Of a DNA stretch of 64,000 bases, positions 12,080 to 22,870 are shown piece by piece; position 1 is the stretch's first letter, and each line of letters begins with the position of its first letter. The stretch is taken from NCBI GenBank assembly GCA_036785325.1, contig JAXIVH010000012.1:2058642-2122641 (forward strand), read 5' to 3'. The notes beneath the pieces are model-generated. The model was not told where the DNA came from. It saw only the letters and a program-made list of their open reading frames with translations, and did no database searches. Source of the DNA: Urophycis tenuis (taxonomy: Eukaryota; Chordata; Actinopteri; Gadiformes; Phycidae). Made by a program: the position numbers and the translations under genes.

Positions 12080-12405
12080 CTCAAATTTCCTCTTCCTTTC
12101 CCTCCAAATTTCCCAGAATGTCTCAAATTTCTGACAGAAGTCACTGTCTTATCACCCGTGATAAAATGGTGGATGACTGTAAATGAGGTTCCTCTCCTGT
12201 TCTGTCCAACGTGAGGTCCTGAAAGATGTCCAGCCTGTCTGAGCCCTGATTCGGAGCATAGATGTTAATGAAAATGAAAGATAGTTCCTGTATTTCTGCT
12301 CTGACCACTAAACCCCTGCCTGTCCCTATCTCTGTGGTAAAGATGACATTAACATTGAGCCCTGGAGAAAACAGAATGGCTACACCAGCAGAGAAATCAA
12401 GACAA
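12080..12405 (-). pseudogene. Tx1-like endonuclease fragment of copy A
   Basis: The minus-strand translation of 12400-12230 has SAGVAILFSP and FIFINIYAPN, matching SAGVAVLFSE and FVFINVYAQN in the endonuclease of copy B (near 15690 and 15560). A TFWEIW...R piece at about 12100 matches DFWTEWKRR of copy B (about 15060). This shows that the endonuclease of copy A lies on the far side of the hAT-like block. It abuts the 3' end of copy B at about 12410. Confidence 0.65.
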
Positions 12406-12429
12406 GAAGACCGTTAACAAAACCTTTAT

Positions 12430-12800
12430 TGATCAAATTTTTCATTCACAGTAAAAACAAAAAACAACAACACTAAACTAATCCGAAAACAAACACATCA
12501 CCCCAGCAAAACAAAATAAAAAAAATAAATAAATAAATAATTGAATAAATAAAATAAATACAATAAATACAAAATAAAATAAAATAAATACTATTTCAGA
12601 AACTTAGAACGAGTGATTCTTGAAGGACTTTGCACAGGACACCTCCTACAGCCCAAACAGAAACAAATTCTTCTACGTCTGACACCATTTTATAAAACGT
12701 GAACTCTACTTTAATCCGTGCAGCCACCAGACCTCTGAACATCAGGTCAACATCTACAGATCCTGTGCCCTTCATTTTGTTTCTCCTTGTGAGCCAAATG
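12430..12800 (-). other. 3' region of Tx1-like copy B, AT-rich
   Basis: AAATAAAT-rich sequence (12520-12600) and decayed C-terminal coding. On the minus strand the AATAAAGG at about 12430 lies at the element's 3' end. No separate gene is seen. Confidence 0.5.
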
Positions 12801-15800
12801 CTAACCTAACAAAAAATTAACCAAACATAAATTCTTTCTTTGTGCAGCAGAATATCTGGGACCAAAGACAAAGAGCCTGTCCTCTAGAACCTGTCCTAGA
12901 CCACCGATCCACTGCTGCAGTAGAGAGAAGAGGGGAGCCAGTCTGGGACATCTGAGCCACAGGTGTTGTAACGTTTCCTCAGACTGGCAGAAAACACAGT
13001 GACTTGCTGCTCTGTGGTCTATGTGTGCCACATGTCTGTTTGTAGCCACAGCCCCGTGCACCACCCTCCAACGGAGATCCGTGCAGCATCTCTCTATGGG
13101 AGGTTTGTACAGGGACCTCCAGCTGCCCCTTGGAGACGACCCTGGCGCAAAGATGTTACCCCACTTTGACTCCCTGACACCAGCCAAAGCTGCCCTGTTG
13201 AGAACCTTTACCGTCACTTCGTACAGACCCTTCTTTGACACCTTAGAAAAGTCTGATAGTTCTGGTGTTCTAAAGGTTAACAGAGTTCCATCCTCTTCAT
13301 CTTGCTCCTCCACTGCAGCACGGATGGCCAAGGATGGAAACTCAGGCCACTGGTTGACCGGTTGGTTCTCCGTAGTCTCTGTCTCCAATGCCCGCCTGAA
13401 CAATCCAGGAAGACCACCCATCACCTCCTCCAGAAGCTTCTCCAGAAGTCATAGCGACTTAACCCCAGTCTCCTGACTGAGTCTGGCAGCAGTCTTCCAC
13501 TGACCTGCTGACCTCAGATCTGCCAGCTTTGTCAGCCCTGCTGTTAGGAGGATTCTCTGCACACTGACAGACTGAAGCATTCTGGTTTGTATCAGTGGGT
13601 TGTGGTGTAACGGTTCTTCTCCCACCTTGTCATACAGTTGAGCAGAGTCTCTGCTAGTATTTAAAACAGTACTCCAGGAACGAAGGACAGATTGATAAAA
13701 ACTGGAGGTCCGTGAAGTGTCCACATCAGCAAGATCCAATAAGAACAGGTGTATGTCGTACCCAAGGCTAATCACCCTGCGAAGCAGCATTAGTGTTGTT
13801 ACAGTCCATAGCTGCTGTGTATGATGGAGGAAGCGCTGCGCAGTTTGGAGCCGAAAGGTTGTGATTCGACTACGAAGGTCAACTACCAATACAGACGAAG
13901 TTAATGAGTTGTTTCTGGAATTCCTTAATCAGTGTATCTGGAGGTTCTACGACCATAAACCGGTTCCTGAGTATAGAAGCAGTTAAATTATTAATGACTA
14001 AGGTCCTCCCCTGTAGGACAGCTGAGGCTGGACCCACGTCCACCGAGACAACCGGGCACTGATTTTTTCAGCTAGACCTTTCCAGTTCTTTTTCTGGAAC
14101 TCATTTTTTCGCAAGAAAACACCTAGACATTTCATCCCCTCTCTGCTCCACTGCAGCCCAGCCGGTAAAATCGGCCTCTGTCTATGTCTCCACTCTCCCA
14201 GTAGAAGACTCTCACATTTTAACCAATTAACCCTCGCAGAAGAAGCCTGTTCATATAAAGTTAGTTTTTCATTAAGGATCTGAACATCACTTTGTTTAGT
14301 TATACATACTGTCACATCATCAGCATACGCTGACAGTTTAACTGTATCTTTCCTATCTTCTGTGAAGGTCAGACCTGGAAGGCTTTGTCTGAGGTGGTTT
14401 AGGAGACGCTCGATGGCCAGAGCGTACAACATGCCAGACAGAAGACACCCCTGTCTAATGCCTCTCTCGACCGAGACTGGACGGCTCAGTCCTCCCCCCA
14501 CCTTCAACAACACAGTGGCTCCTGAATACTCCTGTTGGAAAGACATTTCGCAAATATTTTATAGTCTGTGCACAACATTGACACAGTTTTTTAAGAGGTT
14601 AAGATCTCCTTTTTTTGGCAGCAGCGTCAGGACTGCCCTGGTACAGCTCAGTGGTAGTGGAGTCCCAGAGATTAAACAGTCTTTAAAAATCTTTTATAAA
14701 ACCCTGAGGGAAGTCCGTCTATCCCAGATGACCGACCGCAGCTAAGCTGCTGAGCCGCCTCAGACATCTCATTTAAGGAGATGGTGGACTCTAGTAAAGC
14801 AGACTGTGCTTCACCCAGCTGAGGCAGTCCATCCAGTATCGCTGCCAGGCAGTCAGAATCACACCTGTCAGCACTAAACAGGCCAGCATAGAAGTCTATG
14901 GCTAGCTTCCTCATCTCATTGATCCCCATTAGGACGCTTCAGATGAATCATCTGGTCTGTTCCTGTTGTGTGTGCTGTGTACTGCTGACAAAAAAAAATC
15001 TTATTTGTGTTTTGCCCACCTCCCACCACTTAGTTAAATTTTCAAAGTCTGGCCTTCTTCGTTTCCATTCAGTCCAGAAGTCGGAAAAAGACAGAAAAAC
15101 CTGTCCTGAATCAGTCTTACATTAAAATGCCAATACGGACAACGTTGACAGGGAGCTAATAAAGAAATATCTGATGTTATCAGGTGATGATCTGAGAACC
15201 CTAGAGGTGAAATTGTTGCTCTGACTAACCTGTTGTTATAACTTTTGTTTACATAAATTCTGTCAAGTCTGGCTGCGCTCACTCTACCCTCAGTTACTTT
15301 CACCCACGAGTATTGTTTAACTGCGGGGTGGAGTTTCCTCCAAACATCTGTGAGGTGATTCCCTGAGACTACACTGGATAAGATGGAGGCTGATGGTGGA
15401 TGAGGCTCTGTTGTATTCCTGTCCTCTGAAGGATTGTTGTGCAGTTCCAATCTCCTCCTACCACTATGATTGAACTAGTGTTAACCTGTTTTGAGTTTGT
15501 CATTGAGTTTGTGAAATAATTCTGCTCGATCAGCTCCAGAGTTTTGAGCATACACATTTATGAAGACAAAAGGTATATTCCTGATTGTTGTTTGTACCAT
15601 TTGAATCCTGCCCTGTTCTACTTCACCTGCTGAAACATCTTTTACCTGAAGATGCTCTGAAAACAAAACTGCTACACCTGCACTGAGGTTGGTACCATGG
15701 CTGAGAAACACCCGCCCTCTCCAGCTCCTCCTCCACTCTGTTTCATTGTCCACTGAGCTGTGTGTCTCTTGTAAAAGAAGTATATCTATGTTCTTAATTC

Positions 15801-15878
15801 TACTGAGCTCAGCTAACAGTGCTTGTTTATTCCTGTCCCTCCCTTCGTTCATGTTTAAAGTTCCTATTCTTAAACTAT
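12801..15878 (-). pseudogene. Tx1-like ORF2 (endonuclease, RT, C-terminus), copy B
   Basis: ATG at 15878 opens an APE-type endonuclease (LRIGTLNMN, LLLQETHS, VFINVYAQN, GGDWNC). Later blocks are SGIDGLPSGFYK (about 14730), RGIRQGCLLSG (about 14460), LSAYADDVTV (YADD, about 14325) and a Cys/His-rich C-terminus (CVFCQSEETLQHL near 12980). RT motif A is missing: between LPKKGD at about 14610 and the next frame at 14546 several hundred bases of the family are deleted. Several other frame breaks are present (around 15430, 14930, 13998, 13449). Non-functional. Confidence 0.78.
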
Positions 15879-15914
15879 CCATATATATCAGAGAGAGAGG
15901 GAGAGGACAGACAG

Positions 15915-16225
15915 GGGCCCACGGCCCACGGCCCCACAGCGCGGCCCGCGGCCCCACAGCGCAGCCCGCGGCCCCACAGCGCGGCCCACGGCCCCACAGC
16001 GCTGCCCGCAGCCCGCAGCCCCACAGCGCGGCCCGCGGCCCCACAGCGCTGCCCGCGGCCCCACAGCGCAACCCGCGGCCCGCGGCCCCACAGCGCGGCC
16101 CACGGCCCCACAGCGCTGCCCGCAGCCCGCAGCCCCACAGCGCGGCCCGCGGCCCCACAGCGCTGCCCGCGGCCCACGGCCCCACAGCGCGGCCCGCGGG
16201 CCCACAGCGCAACCCGCAGCTTGCT
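15915..16225. repeat. GC-rich 20-bp minisatellite at the end of Tx1-like ORF1
   Basis: Tandem units of about 20 bp, GGCCCCACAGCGCGGCCCGC, with CCCACGG and CTGCCCGC variants. It lies between the ORF1 zinc-knuckle region and the ORF2 start. All frames are open, giving spurious Gly/Arg/Ala-rich ORFs on both strands. It is the most GC-rich stretch in the window. Confidence 0.9.
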
Positions 16226-16552
16226 GCTCTTTATGCGGGCAGGATGAGCGCTTGTGGCCGACATCGCCACACTCAGAACACGTCATACTGCCCGAGCTTG
16301 CATAAACAGTGTAGAAATCATTGTCATATTTAACTTTGGAAGATTCATCTAAATTCTGTGCAGGGTCGTTCAGGTACATGAATACCTGTCTGCGCAGAGA
16401 CTGAACATGCTGCAGTTTAGAGTCTTTGTATCCGAGATCCGACTGTTTTAAACCCGCAGGCAAACTTCCTGAAGCGAGCCAGCTCTCTCTCCAACATGTC
16501 ACTGGGAATGAAAGGGGGTACACCTGACACAGTGATCTGAGTTGACGGCACA

Positions 16553-16868
16553 AACAGCGGTGAGACAGGTACAAACAGATGGTCTAACACCAAGCGGCGG
16601 TGAGACAGGTACAAACAGATGGTCTAACACCAAGCAGCAGTGAGACAGGTACAAACAGATGGTCTAACACCAAGCGGCAGTGAGACAGGTACAAACAGAT
16701 GGTCTAACACCAAGCGGCGGTGAGACAGGTACAAACAGATGGTCTAACACCAAGCGGCGGTGAGACAGGTACAAACAGATGGTCTAACACCAAGCGGCGG
16801 TGAGACAGGTACAAACAGATGGTCTAACACCAAGCAGCGGTGAGACAGGTACAAACAGATGGTCTAAC
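16553..16868. repeat. 40-bp minisatellite derived from ORF1 coding sequence, left part
   Basis: About eight 40-bp units (TGAGACAGGTACAAACAGAT plus GGTCTAACACCAAGCRGYRG). The reverse complement encodes LVLDHLFVPVSP of the adjacent ORF1. The array is interrupted at 16868 inside GGTCTAAC and resumes at about 20983. Confidence 0.93.
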
Positions 16869-17060
16869 CGGTTCCGGTTCCGGCGCCGCAGTGAGTGGCA
16901 GCCCGACACAGCAGCTCCCGATCTATTTTTCCTTTTTTCTTAGATTAAAAGTTTTTTTAAAAACTTTAATCTATATAGTACTTTAGGACTTTAGCACTAG
17001 GCTGTGGAAACATGTTGAGGTTTATATAAGGGCTCTTAAACGGGTTGAACAATAACTAGT

Positions 17061-20000
17061 ATGAGCAGGGCGATCACCACGATCGCTAAACAACAACAAC
17101 AATGGACCGGCGCTTACTCGCGGGACGAGCTCCTTCAGTTCCGGGATCGACCAGCGGTGTGCCCGAGGGGGATCCCGAAAGAGCTGAGGATAAAGCGGCG
17201 TGGGACTAGAGCAGGAGCCATGGTGAGGAACAAGAAGATGGAGAGGAAGTGGAGATACAAGCCCCGTCTTCCCTCAGTCATCATGGGGAACGTACGCTCA
17301 CTGCCCAACAAGATGGACGAACTATCAGCCCTCACTACTGGACAGCGCGAGTACCGGGAATGCAGTGTGTTGTGCCTGACGGAGACATGGCTGAACGGGA
17401 ACGTACCAGACTGCTCAGTGGAACTAGCCGGCTTCACGCTAGTTCGGGCGGACAGGGACAAACAGAGCGGTAAGAAATCGGGTGGCGGACTTGCCGTCTT
17501 TGTTAACTCCAAATGGTGCAACCCGGGACATGTTACCACGAAGGAAATCACGTGCACGCCCGATGTCGAGCTGTTAGCGGTGGGACTGAGACCGTACTAT
17601 CTGCCCCGTGAGTTTTCGGCAGCCATTGTTGTTATTGTTTACACTCCACCATCGGCCGTAGCGGCGCGGGCTTGTGACGTCATTCATTCTTCCGTCGCAG
17701 ACCTGCAGACTAGACATCCCAACGCTCTTATTATAGTAAACGGAGACTTTAATCATGTAAATATATCAAAGACACTGACTGACTTCAACCAGTATGTAAC
17801 CTGCAGCACCAGAGGAGATAAGACCTTGGACTTACTGTATGCCAATGTTAAGGGAGCATACAGTGCAACAGCCCTCCCCCCCCTGGGCAAATCAGATCAC
17901 TGCTTGATTCTACTGTCTCCTACATATAAGCCTCTTGTGAGGAGACAGCCCATCACCACCAGGGCTGTGCAGCAGTGGTCTGAGGAGGCTGAGGAGGCCC
18001 TGAGGGAGTGCTATAGGACAACAGACTGGAGGATGTTTCAGGAAGACTACGGTGATGACATTGAGGGTCTCACTCAATGCGTCACAGACTATATAAAGTT
18101 CTGTGAGGAGAGTGTTGTCCCCACCAAGAAGGTCCGCTGCTTCCCCAACAGCAAACCCTGGATCAACAGGGACATCAAAGTCCTGTTGAACCGTAAGAGG
18201 AGAGCCTTCATGGCAGGAGACAATGAGGACACACAGAGGGAGATACAAAGAGAGCTGAGGAGGGAACTGAGGAGGGCTAAGGCCTGCTACAAAAGCAGGA
18301 TAGAGGAGAAGCTGCAGCAGAACAACTCCCGAGAGGTGTGGGCAGGGGTGAAAACCATCACCGGCATGAAAACTGCCGGAGGATCACAGGAGGGGACAAA
18401 GGAATGGGCCGATGAGTTAAACCTGTTTTTCAACAGATTTGACTCACCAACTGGGGCCAGACCTTCAACCCCCCTTCCCCCCTCCTGCCCTACTCTTCTC
18501 CCTGCTGGACCACCAGATCCGGGCATGGCAGCGTCTGCACCTCCCCTCCCTGCACCACCCTCCCTCTCTCTCCCGTTCCACACTCACAGGGAGGCTGGAC
18601 CAATGTCCGGCCCAGAGGACAGTCACCCCCTCGCCACACCCCCGACTACACCTGTGACCCCAGTAATAACAACCCCAACCATCAGCACCATCAGCACCAG
18701 CCACGTGAGACGGCAGCTCACAAGGATCAGGCCCAACAAGGCCAGAGGACCCGATGACATCAGCCCGAGGGTGCTCAAGATCTGTGCGGAGCAGCTGGCA
18801 GGAGTGTTCACGCACCTTTTCGGCCTCTCCCTGAGGCTGAAAAAGGTTCCAACTCTTTGGAAGACTTCCTGCGTAGTCCCTGTGCCGAAGAAGGGTCGTC
18901 CCAACGCTCCAGGGGACTTCAGACCGGTGGCACTAACGTCACACGTCATGAAGACCTTTGAGAGATTGGTTCTGGACCATCTCAAGCCCAGGGTGCGCGA
19001 CTGCCTGGACCCATTGCAGTTTGCGTACCAGACCCACATCGGCGTGGAGGATGCCATCATCTACCTGCTTCACAGAGCTTACACACACCTGGAGAGGCCA
19101 CAGAGCATGGTGAGAATCATGTTCTTCGACTTCTCCAGTGCTTTTGACACCGTCCAGCCAGACCGGCTGGCTGAGAAGCTCCTGGTGATGCAGGTCGATC
19201 CTGACATGGTGGCATGGATTACGGACTACCTCACGGACAGACCGCAGTATGTCAGACTGCGACACTGCTTGTCAGACATGGTGACTAGCAACACCGGCAC
19301 ACCCCAGGGAACTGTACTTTCACCATTCCTTTTCACCCTCTACACCTCGGATTTCTGCTTCAACTCCCGAACATGCCACCTGCAGAAGTTCTCGGACGAC
19401 TCCTCCATTGTTGGATGCATCACAGACAACGAGGAGGAGGAGTACAGGGAACTGGTGAGGAACTTTGTGGGATGGTGTGACGGGAACCACCTTCAGCTCA
19501 ACACAGGGAAAACCAAGGAGCTGGTGGTGGATTTCAGACGCAGGAAGAGTCCCCCATTACCGGTTTCCATAAAGGGGGAAGAGGTGGAGATGGTGGACAC
19601 CTGCAAGTTCCTTGGGGTGCACCTGAACAATAAACTGGACTGGTCTGACAATACCGAGGCCCTCTACAGGAAGGGACAGAGCAGGCTGTTCTTCCTGAGG
19701 AGGCTCAGATCCTTCAATGTGTGCACTAGGCTGCTACGGATGTTCTACCAGTCGGTGGTAGCCAGTGTCACCTTCTTCGCCGTTGTGTGCTGGGGAGGAG
19801 GCATCGGGAGCGGTGGGGCCAGTAAGCTGAACAAGCTGGTGAGGAGGGCGAGCTCCGTGGTGGGGATGAAGCTGGACTGTGTGGAGGCGGTGACAGAGAG
19901 GAGGATGAGGGGAAAGCTGCAGGCGATCCTGGACAACCCCTCTCACCCTCTCTACGCCGAGCTGAGGCAACTCAGGAGCACGTTCAGCCATAGGCTCACT

Positions 20001-20114
20001 CAGCCACGTGCTTCAAAGCGCTTGGGGGGCTCTTTCATCCCATCGGCTATCAGGCTCTACAATACCTCAACCAGCCGCTCCCAACGTCTCGGAAGCGCCA
20101 GCACCACCAGATAA
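17061..20114 (+). CDS. LINE ORF2 protein: endonuclease-reverse transcriptase, 1017 aa, uninterrupted
   Basis: The APE-type endonuclease occupies about residues 74-285: GNVRSLPNKMDEL, CLTETWLNG, GGGLAVFVN, NGDFNHV and the catalytic-type SDHCLILL. A linker rich in Pro/Ser/Thr (about 465-545) precedes the RT. RT blocks are ARGPDDISP (about 560), FRPVAL (about 618), FFDFSSAFDT (motif A, about 687), GTPQGTVLSPFLF (motif B, about 747) and KFSDDSSI (motif C, about 775). The catalytic box is FSDD where many RTs have YADD or FADD; FSDD is usual in this fish LINE group. The enzyme would nick target DNA and copy its own RNA at the nick. Start 17061 is the first in-frame ATG; a start at Met residue 54 is also possible. 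There are no stops or frameshifts, so it may still be competent. Confidence 0.88.
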   Translation: MSRAITTIAKQQQQWTGAYSRDELLQFRDRPAVCPRGIPKELRIKRRGTRAGAMVRNKKMERKWRYKPRLPSVIMGNVRSLPNKMDELSALTTGQREYRECSVLCLTETWLNGNVPDCSVELAGFTLVRADRDKQSGKKSGGGLAVFVNSKWCNPGHVTTKEITCTPDVELLAVGLRPYYLPREFSAAIVVIVYTPPSAVAARACDVIHSSVADLQTRHPNALIIVNGDFNHVNISKTLTDFNQYVTCSTRGDKTLDLLYANVKGAYSATALPPLGKSDHCLILLSPTYKPLVRRQPITTRAVQQWSEEAEEALRECYRTTDWRMFQEDYGDDIEGLTQCVTDYIKFCEESVVPTKKVRCFPNSKPWINRDIKVLLNRKRRAFMAGDNEDTQREIQRELRRELRRAKACYKSRIEEKLQQNNSREVWAGVKTITGMKTAGGSQEGTKEWADELNLFFNRFDSPTGARPSTPLPPSCPTLLPAGPPDPGMAASAPPLPAPPSLSLPFHTHREAGPMSGPEDSHPLATPPTTPVTPVITTPTISTISTSHVRRQLTRIRPNKARGPDDISPRVLKICAEQLAGVFTHLFGLSLRLKKVPTLWKTSCVVPVPKKGRPNAPGDFRPVALTSHVMKTFERLVLDHLKPRVRDCLDPLQFAYQTHIGVEDAIIYLLHRAYTHLERPQSMVRIMFFDFSSAFDTVQPDRLAEKLLVMQVDPDMVAWITDYLTDRPQYVRLRHCLSDMVTSNTGTPQGTVLSPFLFTLYTSDFCFNSRTCHLQKFSDDSSIVGCITDNEEEEYRELVRNFVGWCDGNHLQLNTGKTKELVVDFRRRKSPPLPVSIKGEEVEMVDTCKFLGVHLNNKLDWSDNTEALYRKGQSRLFFLRRLRSFNVCTRLLRMFYQSVVASVTFFAVVCWGGGIGSGGASKLNKLVRRASSVVGMKLDCVEAVTERRMRGKLQAILDNPSHPLYAELRQLRSTFSHRLTQPRASKRLGGSFIPSAIRLYNTSTSRSQRLGSASTTR

Positions 20115-20214
20115 TGGATTTGTATACCACACCACACACCCCAGACTGTTTTCTAGCCATTTTCATCTATGTCTGTTCATCTCATTGATAACCACTGTCC
20201 ATCTGTCATCTTTC

Positions 20215-20600
20215 ATTGCATGCACCAGGCTGCTACGGATGGTCTACCAGCCTGCGGTGGCCAGTGTCACCTTCTTCACTGCCGTGTGCTGGGGAGGAAG
20301 CATTGGGAGCGGTGGTGCCAGGAAGCTGTACAAGCCGGGGAGGACGGCGAGCTCTGCAGTGGGGATGAAGCCGGACTGTGTGGAGGCGGCGACAGTGAGG
20401 AGGACGAGGGGATAGCTGCCGGAGACCCGGAACTACCCTCTCTGCCTCACTATGCCAAACTGAAGCAACTGAAGCAACTCAGGAACACGTTCAGCCACAT
20501 GCTCACTCAGCCAAGTGCCTCAAGTGCTTGGGCGCTCCCTCATCCCACCAACCATCAGGCTCAGGAAGCTCCAACACCACCAGACAAATGGAATGGACTG
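20215..20600 (+). repeat. Duplicated copy of the LINE ORF C-terminus in the 3' UTR
   Basis: Bases 20223-20600 repeat the C-terminal coding segment at 19728-20105 with about 10-15% differences by eye: GGCTGCTACGGATG, TGGGGAGGA, and the segment ending at the scaffolding-like LRQLRS/LKQLRN coding. The second copy follows the stop codon and is broken by a TAG at about 20413. It may reflect template switching during reverse transcription, or be part of the family consensus. Confidence 0.85.
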
Positions 20601-20982
20601 AACTTCACATTCACATACACCACACCACACACCGTGAACTGTGTCCTAGCCGTTGTTATTCCAGGTCTATTCATATGTTGTACCTGGAATACCTGTATAA
20701 ATTTGCACATCTTGCACCTTGCACTTTCCGCATATTTGCACTATCTATCTACTTTGCATTTTGCACCATAAACAGCTATCAAGGACACTAGTATGCATAC
20801 AGGTTCTCACTCGTCACCGACCTGACTTAAGAGCTCGTATTTAATCTAATTTATTGTTTATTGTTTATTGTGTATTGACTTAGCCAGGCTCTTACTGCAC
20901 ATCTATCCCCTGTACTGCTGGTCACTGTGAATTTCTCCTAAGGGGGATTAATAAAGGAATATCTTATCTTATCTTATCTTAA

Positions 20983-21350
20983 CACCAAGCAGCGGTGAGA
21001 CAGGTACAAACAGATGGTCTAACACCAAGCAGCGGTGAGACAGGTACAAACAGATGGTCTAACACCAAGCGGCGGTGAGACAGGTACAAACAGATGGTCT
21101 AACACCAAGCGGCGGTGAGACAGGTACAAACAGATGGTCTAACACCAAGCAGTGGTGAGACAGGTACAAACAGATGATCTAACACCAAGCAGTGGTGAGA
21201 CAGGTACAAACAGATGGTCTAACACCAAGCAGCAGTGAGACAGGTACAAACAGATCGTCTAACACCAAGCAGCAGTGAGACAGGTACAAACAGATGGTCT
21301 AACACCAAGCAGTGGTGAGACAGGTACAAACAGATGATCTAACACCAAGC
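20983..21350. repeat. 40-bp minisatellite derived from ORF1 coding sequence, right part
   Basis: About nine further units continuing the array at 16553-16868 on the other side of the L2-like insertion, with variants AAGCAGTGG, AAGCAGCAG and AAGCGGCGG. It joins ORF1 coding sequence at about 21345. Confidence 0.93.
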
Positions 21351-21748
21351 CTCTCTCCACCAACACATGTACCAGACGCTCCTCTCGGAGAAAAGCCACA
21401 ACGGCTTTACTCATCCGAGAACCGTACGCGATGTTTCCATGAGCGACCTGTTGTCCTACAGCCAGGAGAACCTGCTCCACGATGTACCGAGGGTCAACCA
21501 TGACCCTGATCCTGTGTCTGATAGACAGAGGAGGTGAACCCTCGCCAGGGAGGGACGCCATTACTCCGCCAAACAATCGATCACAACTAAGTTTAACTCA
21601 GTAAAGAAAACAACAAAGTAATGAATTAAAGTCACCGTACCTTCTCATGAAAACCCCACCGTGATACAGTGACAACACCAAAAAGACAATCTATACGTCG
21701 CAACGTCACTCAGCAACTCCACATCCACTCACACACTCACACTCCCAG

Positions 21749-22270
<522 letters not shown>

Positions 22271-22377
22271 CATCTCTCAGTGGTTTAGTCTCTCATATTT
22301 GTGTTTGTTAAAAATGGATGAAACATTTATGGATGTTTTCTAGTGTTCCTCTTGTCAAGGTGAGGACTGAGGGGGTT

Positions 22378-22379
<2 letters not shown>
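22271..22379. other. Unique sequence in galnt10 intron 3
   Basis: A short non-repetitive stretch between the GA and GT arrays. No gene is seen. Confidence 0.4.

Positions 22380-22471
<92 letters not shown>
22380..22471. repeat. GT microsatellite abutting the galnt10 exon 3 donor
   Basis: About 45 GT dinucleotides. On the gene's (minus) strand this is an AC run beginning right after the first intron bases GTAA of the exon 3 donor. Confidence 0.95.
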
Positions 22472-22473
<2 letters not shown>

Positions 22474-22474
<1 letters not shown>

Positions 22475-22612
22475 TGGGATGCCTGATGTCGGGCAGAGAG
22501 CGGTTGAGGGAGATGCGATCAGAGACGAAGATGTTGAAGCCGTTGTCGCGGTAGGCCTGGTCCACCCGGTCACCGTCCGACAGAGGAAACGCCTTCCCCT
22601 GCTCGCCATCAC
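22474..22612 (-). CDS. galnt10: galnt10 coding exon 3 (start of the lumenal stem/catalytic region)
   Basis: The minus-strand translation has DGDRVDQAYRDNGFNIFVSD and ISLNRSLPDIRHP, the hallmark start of the conserved part of polypeptide N-acetylgalactosaminyltransferase 10. This Golgi type II enzyme adds GalNAc to Ser/Thr of glycoproteins. The acceptor is CTGCAG/GTGATGG at 22613 and the donor AA/GTAAC at 22473. The 139-bp exon joins phase 1 from exon 2 and leaves two bases, as expected before the next codon. The glycosyltransferase fold and lectin domain must lie left of the window. The upstream intron edge has a minisatellite that repeats this acceptor, and the donor runs into an AC microsatellite. 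Confidence 0.94.
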
Positions 22613-22870
22613 CTGCAGCATACTGTCCATGACTCTGTGTCCATGACTCTCTGTCCATGACTCTCTGTCCATGACTCTGTCCATGACTCTGTGTCCATGA
22701 CTCTCTGTCCATGACTCGACACATGACTCTATATCTATACTTCCCCTGCTCGCCATCACCTGCAGCATACTGTCCATGACTCTCTGTCCATGACTCTGTG
22801 TCCATTACTCTGTGTCCATGACTCGACACATGACTCTATATCTATACTTCCCCTGCTGGCCATCACCTGC
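22613..22870. repeat. CCATGACTCTGTGT minisatellite with duplicated galnt10 exon 3 acceptor
   Basis: Repeats of TCCATGACTCTCTG and TCCATGACTCTGTG. The segment CCCCTGCTCGCCATCACCTGCAG, which includes the first bases of exon 3 and its CTGCAG acceptor, recurs at about 22747-22772 and as a variant (GCTGGCC) at about 22851-22872. Confidence 0.9.

Larger units (their letters stand above)
7571..12405 (-). mobile_element. Tx1-like LINE copy A (degenerate, 5'-truncated, interrupted)
   Basis: Minus-strand ORF2 remains run from an endonuclease piece (12080-12405) through RT (about 10640-9050) to a zinc-ribbon-like C-terminus (8411-7965) and a 3' end at about 7571 directly against (GA)n. Similarity to copy B is seen in SAYADDV, RGIRQGCP, LPKKGDL and the C-terminal WRIVHGA/WRVVHGA block. 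These motifs fit the Tx1/L1 group. About 1.4 kb of non-coding sequence with a hAT-like terminus interrupts it (10650-12073). Confidence 0.78.
16869..20982 (+). mobile_element. L2/Rex1-like LINE with uninterrupted ORF, inserted in the 40-bp array
   Basis: A plus-strand LINE of about 4.1 kb. It has a short GC-rich 5' region, one long ORF (17061-20114), a 3' region with a duplicated C-terminal coding piece, an AATAAAGG signal at about 20950 and a (TATCT)n tail ending at about 20980. The array reads GGTCTAAC before it and AACACCAAGC after it, so the target duplication is very short (about TAAC). No ORF1 is recognised. The intact frame makes it one of the youngest insertions here. Confidence 0.87.
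16226..21576 (-). pseudogene. Tx1-like ORF1 with CCHC zinc knuckle, split and expanded
   Basis: The N-terminal half begins at ATG 21576 or the in-frame ATG 21561 and runs to about 21340 (RIRVMVDPRYIVEQVL, then LVLDHLFVPVSP). The C-terminal half is at about 16555-16230 (MLERELARF, LRRQVFMYL) and ends in a CX2CX4HX4C knuckle, CSECGDVGHKRSSC, at about 16280-16239. Between the halves are the 40-bp minisatellite, whose unit encodes LVLDHLFVPVSP, and the L2-like LINE. The protein would be the nucleic-acid-binding partner of ORF2. A 40-bp unit does not preserve the frame, so expansion alone destroys the ORF. Confidence 0.75.
12410..21748 (-). mobile_element. Tx1-like LINE copy B (near full length, split by an L2-like insertion)
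   Basis: Minus-strand order: a 5' end near 21748 against (GA)n, ORF1 start at 21576, ORF1 remainder at 16574-16230, ORF2 endonuclease at 15878-15034, RT and C-terminus to about 12800, then an AT-rich 3' UTR (12420-12650) with AATAAAGG at the 3' end. ORF1 is interrupted by a 40-bp minisatellite and by the plus-strand L2-like LINE at 16869-20982. Together with copy A it lies between two blocks of one GA minisatellite. Confidence 0.78.

Noticed and set aside
15481..16574. Gly/Ala/Arg-rich ORFs on both strands
   Set aside because: Produced by the GC-rich 20-bp array; genuine coding is only the LINE pieces on either side.
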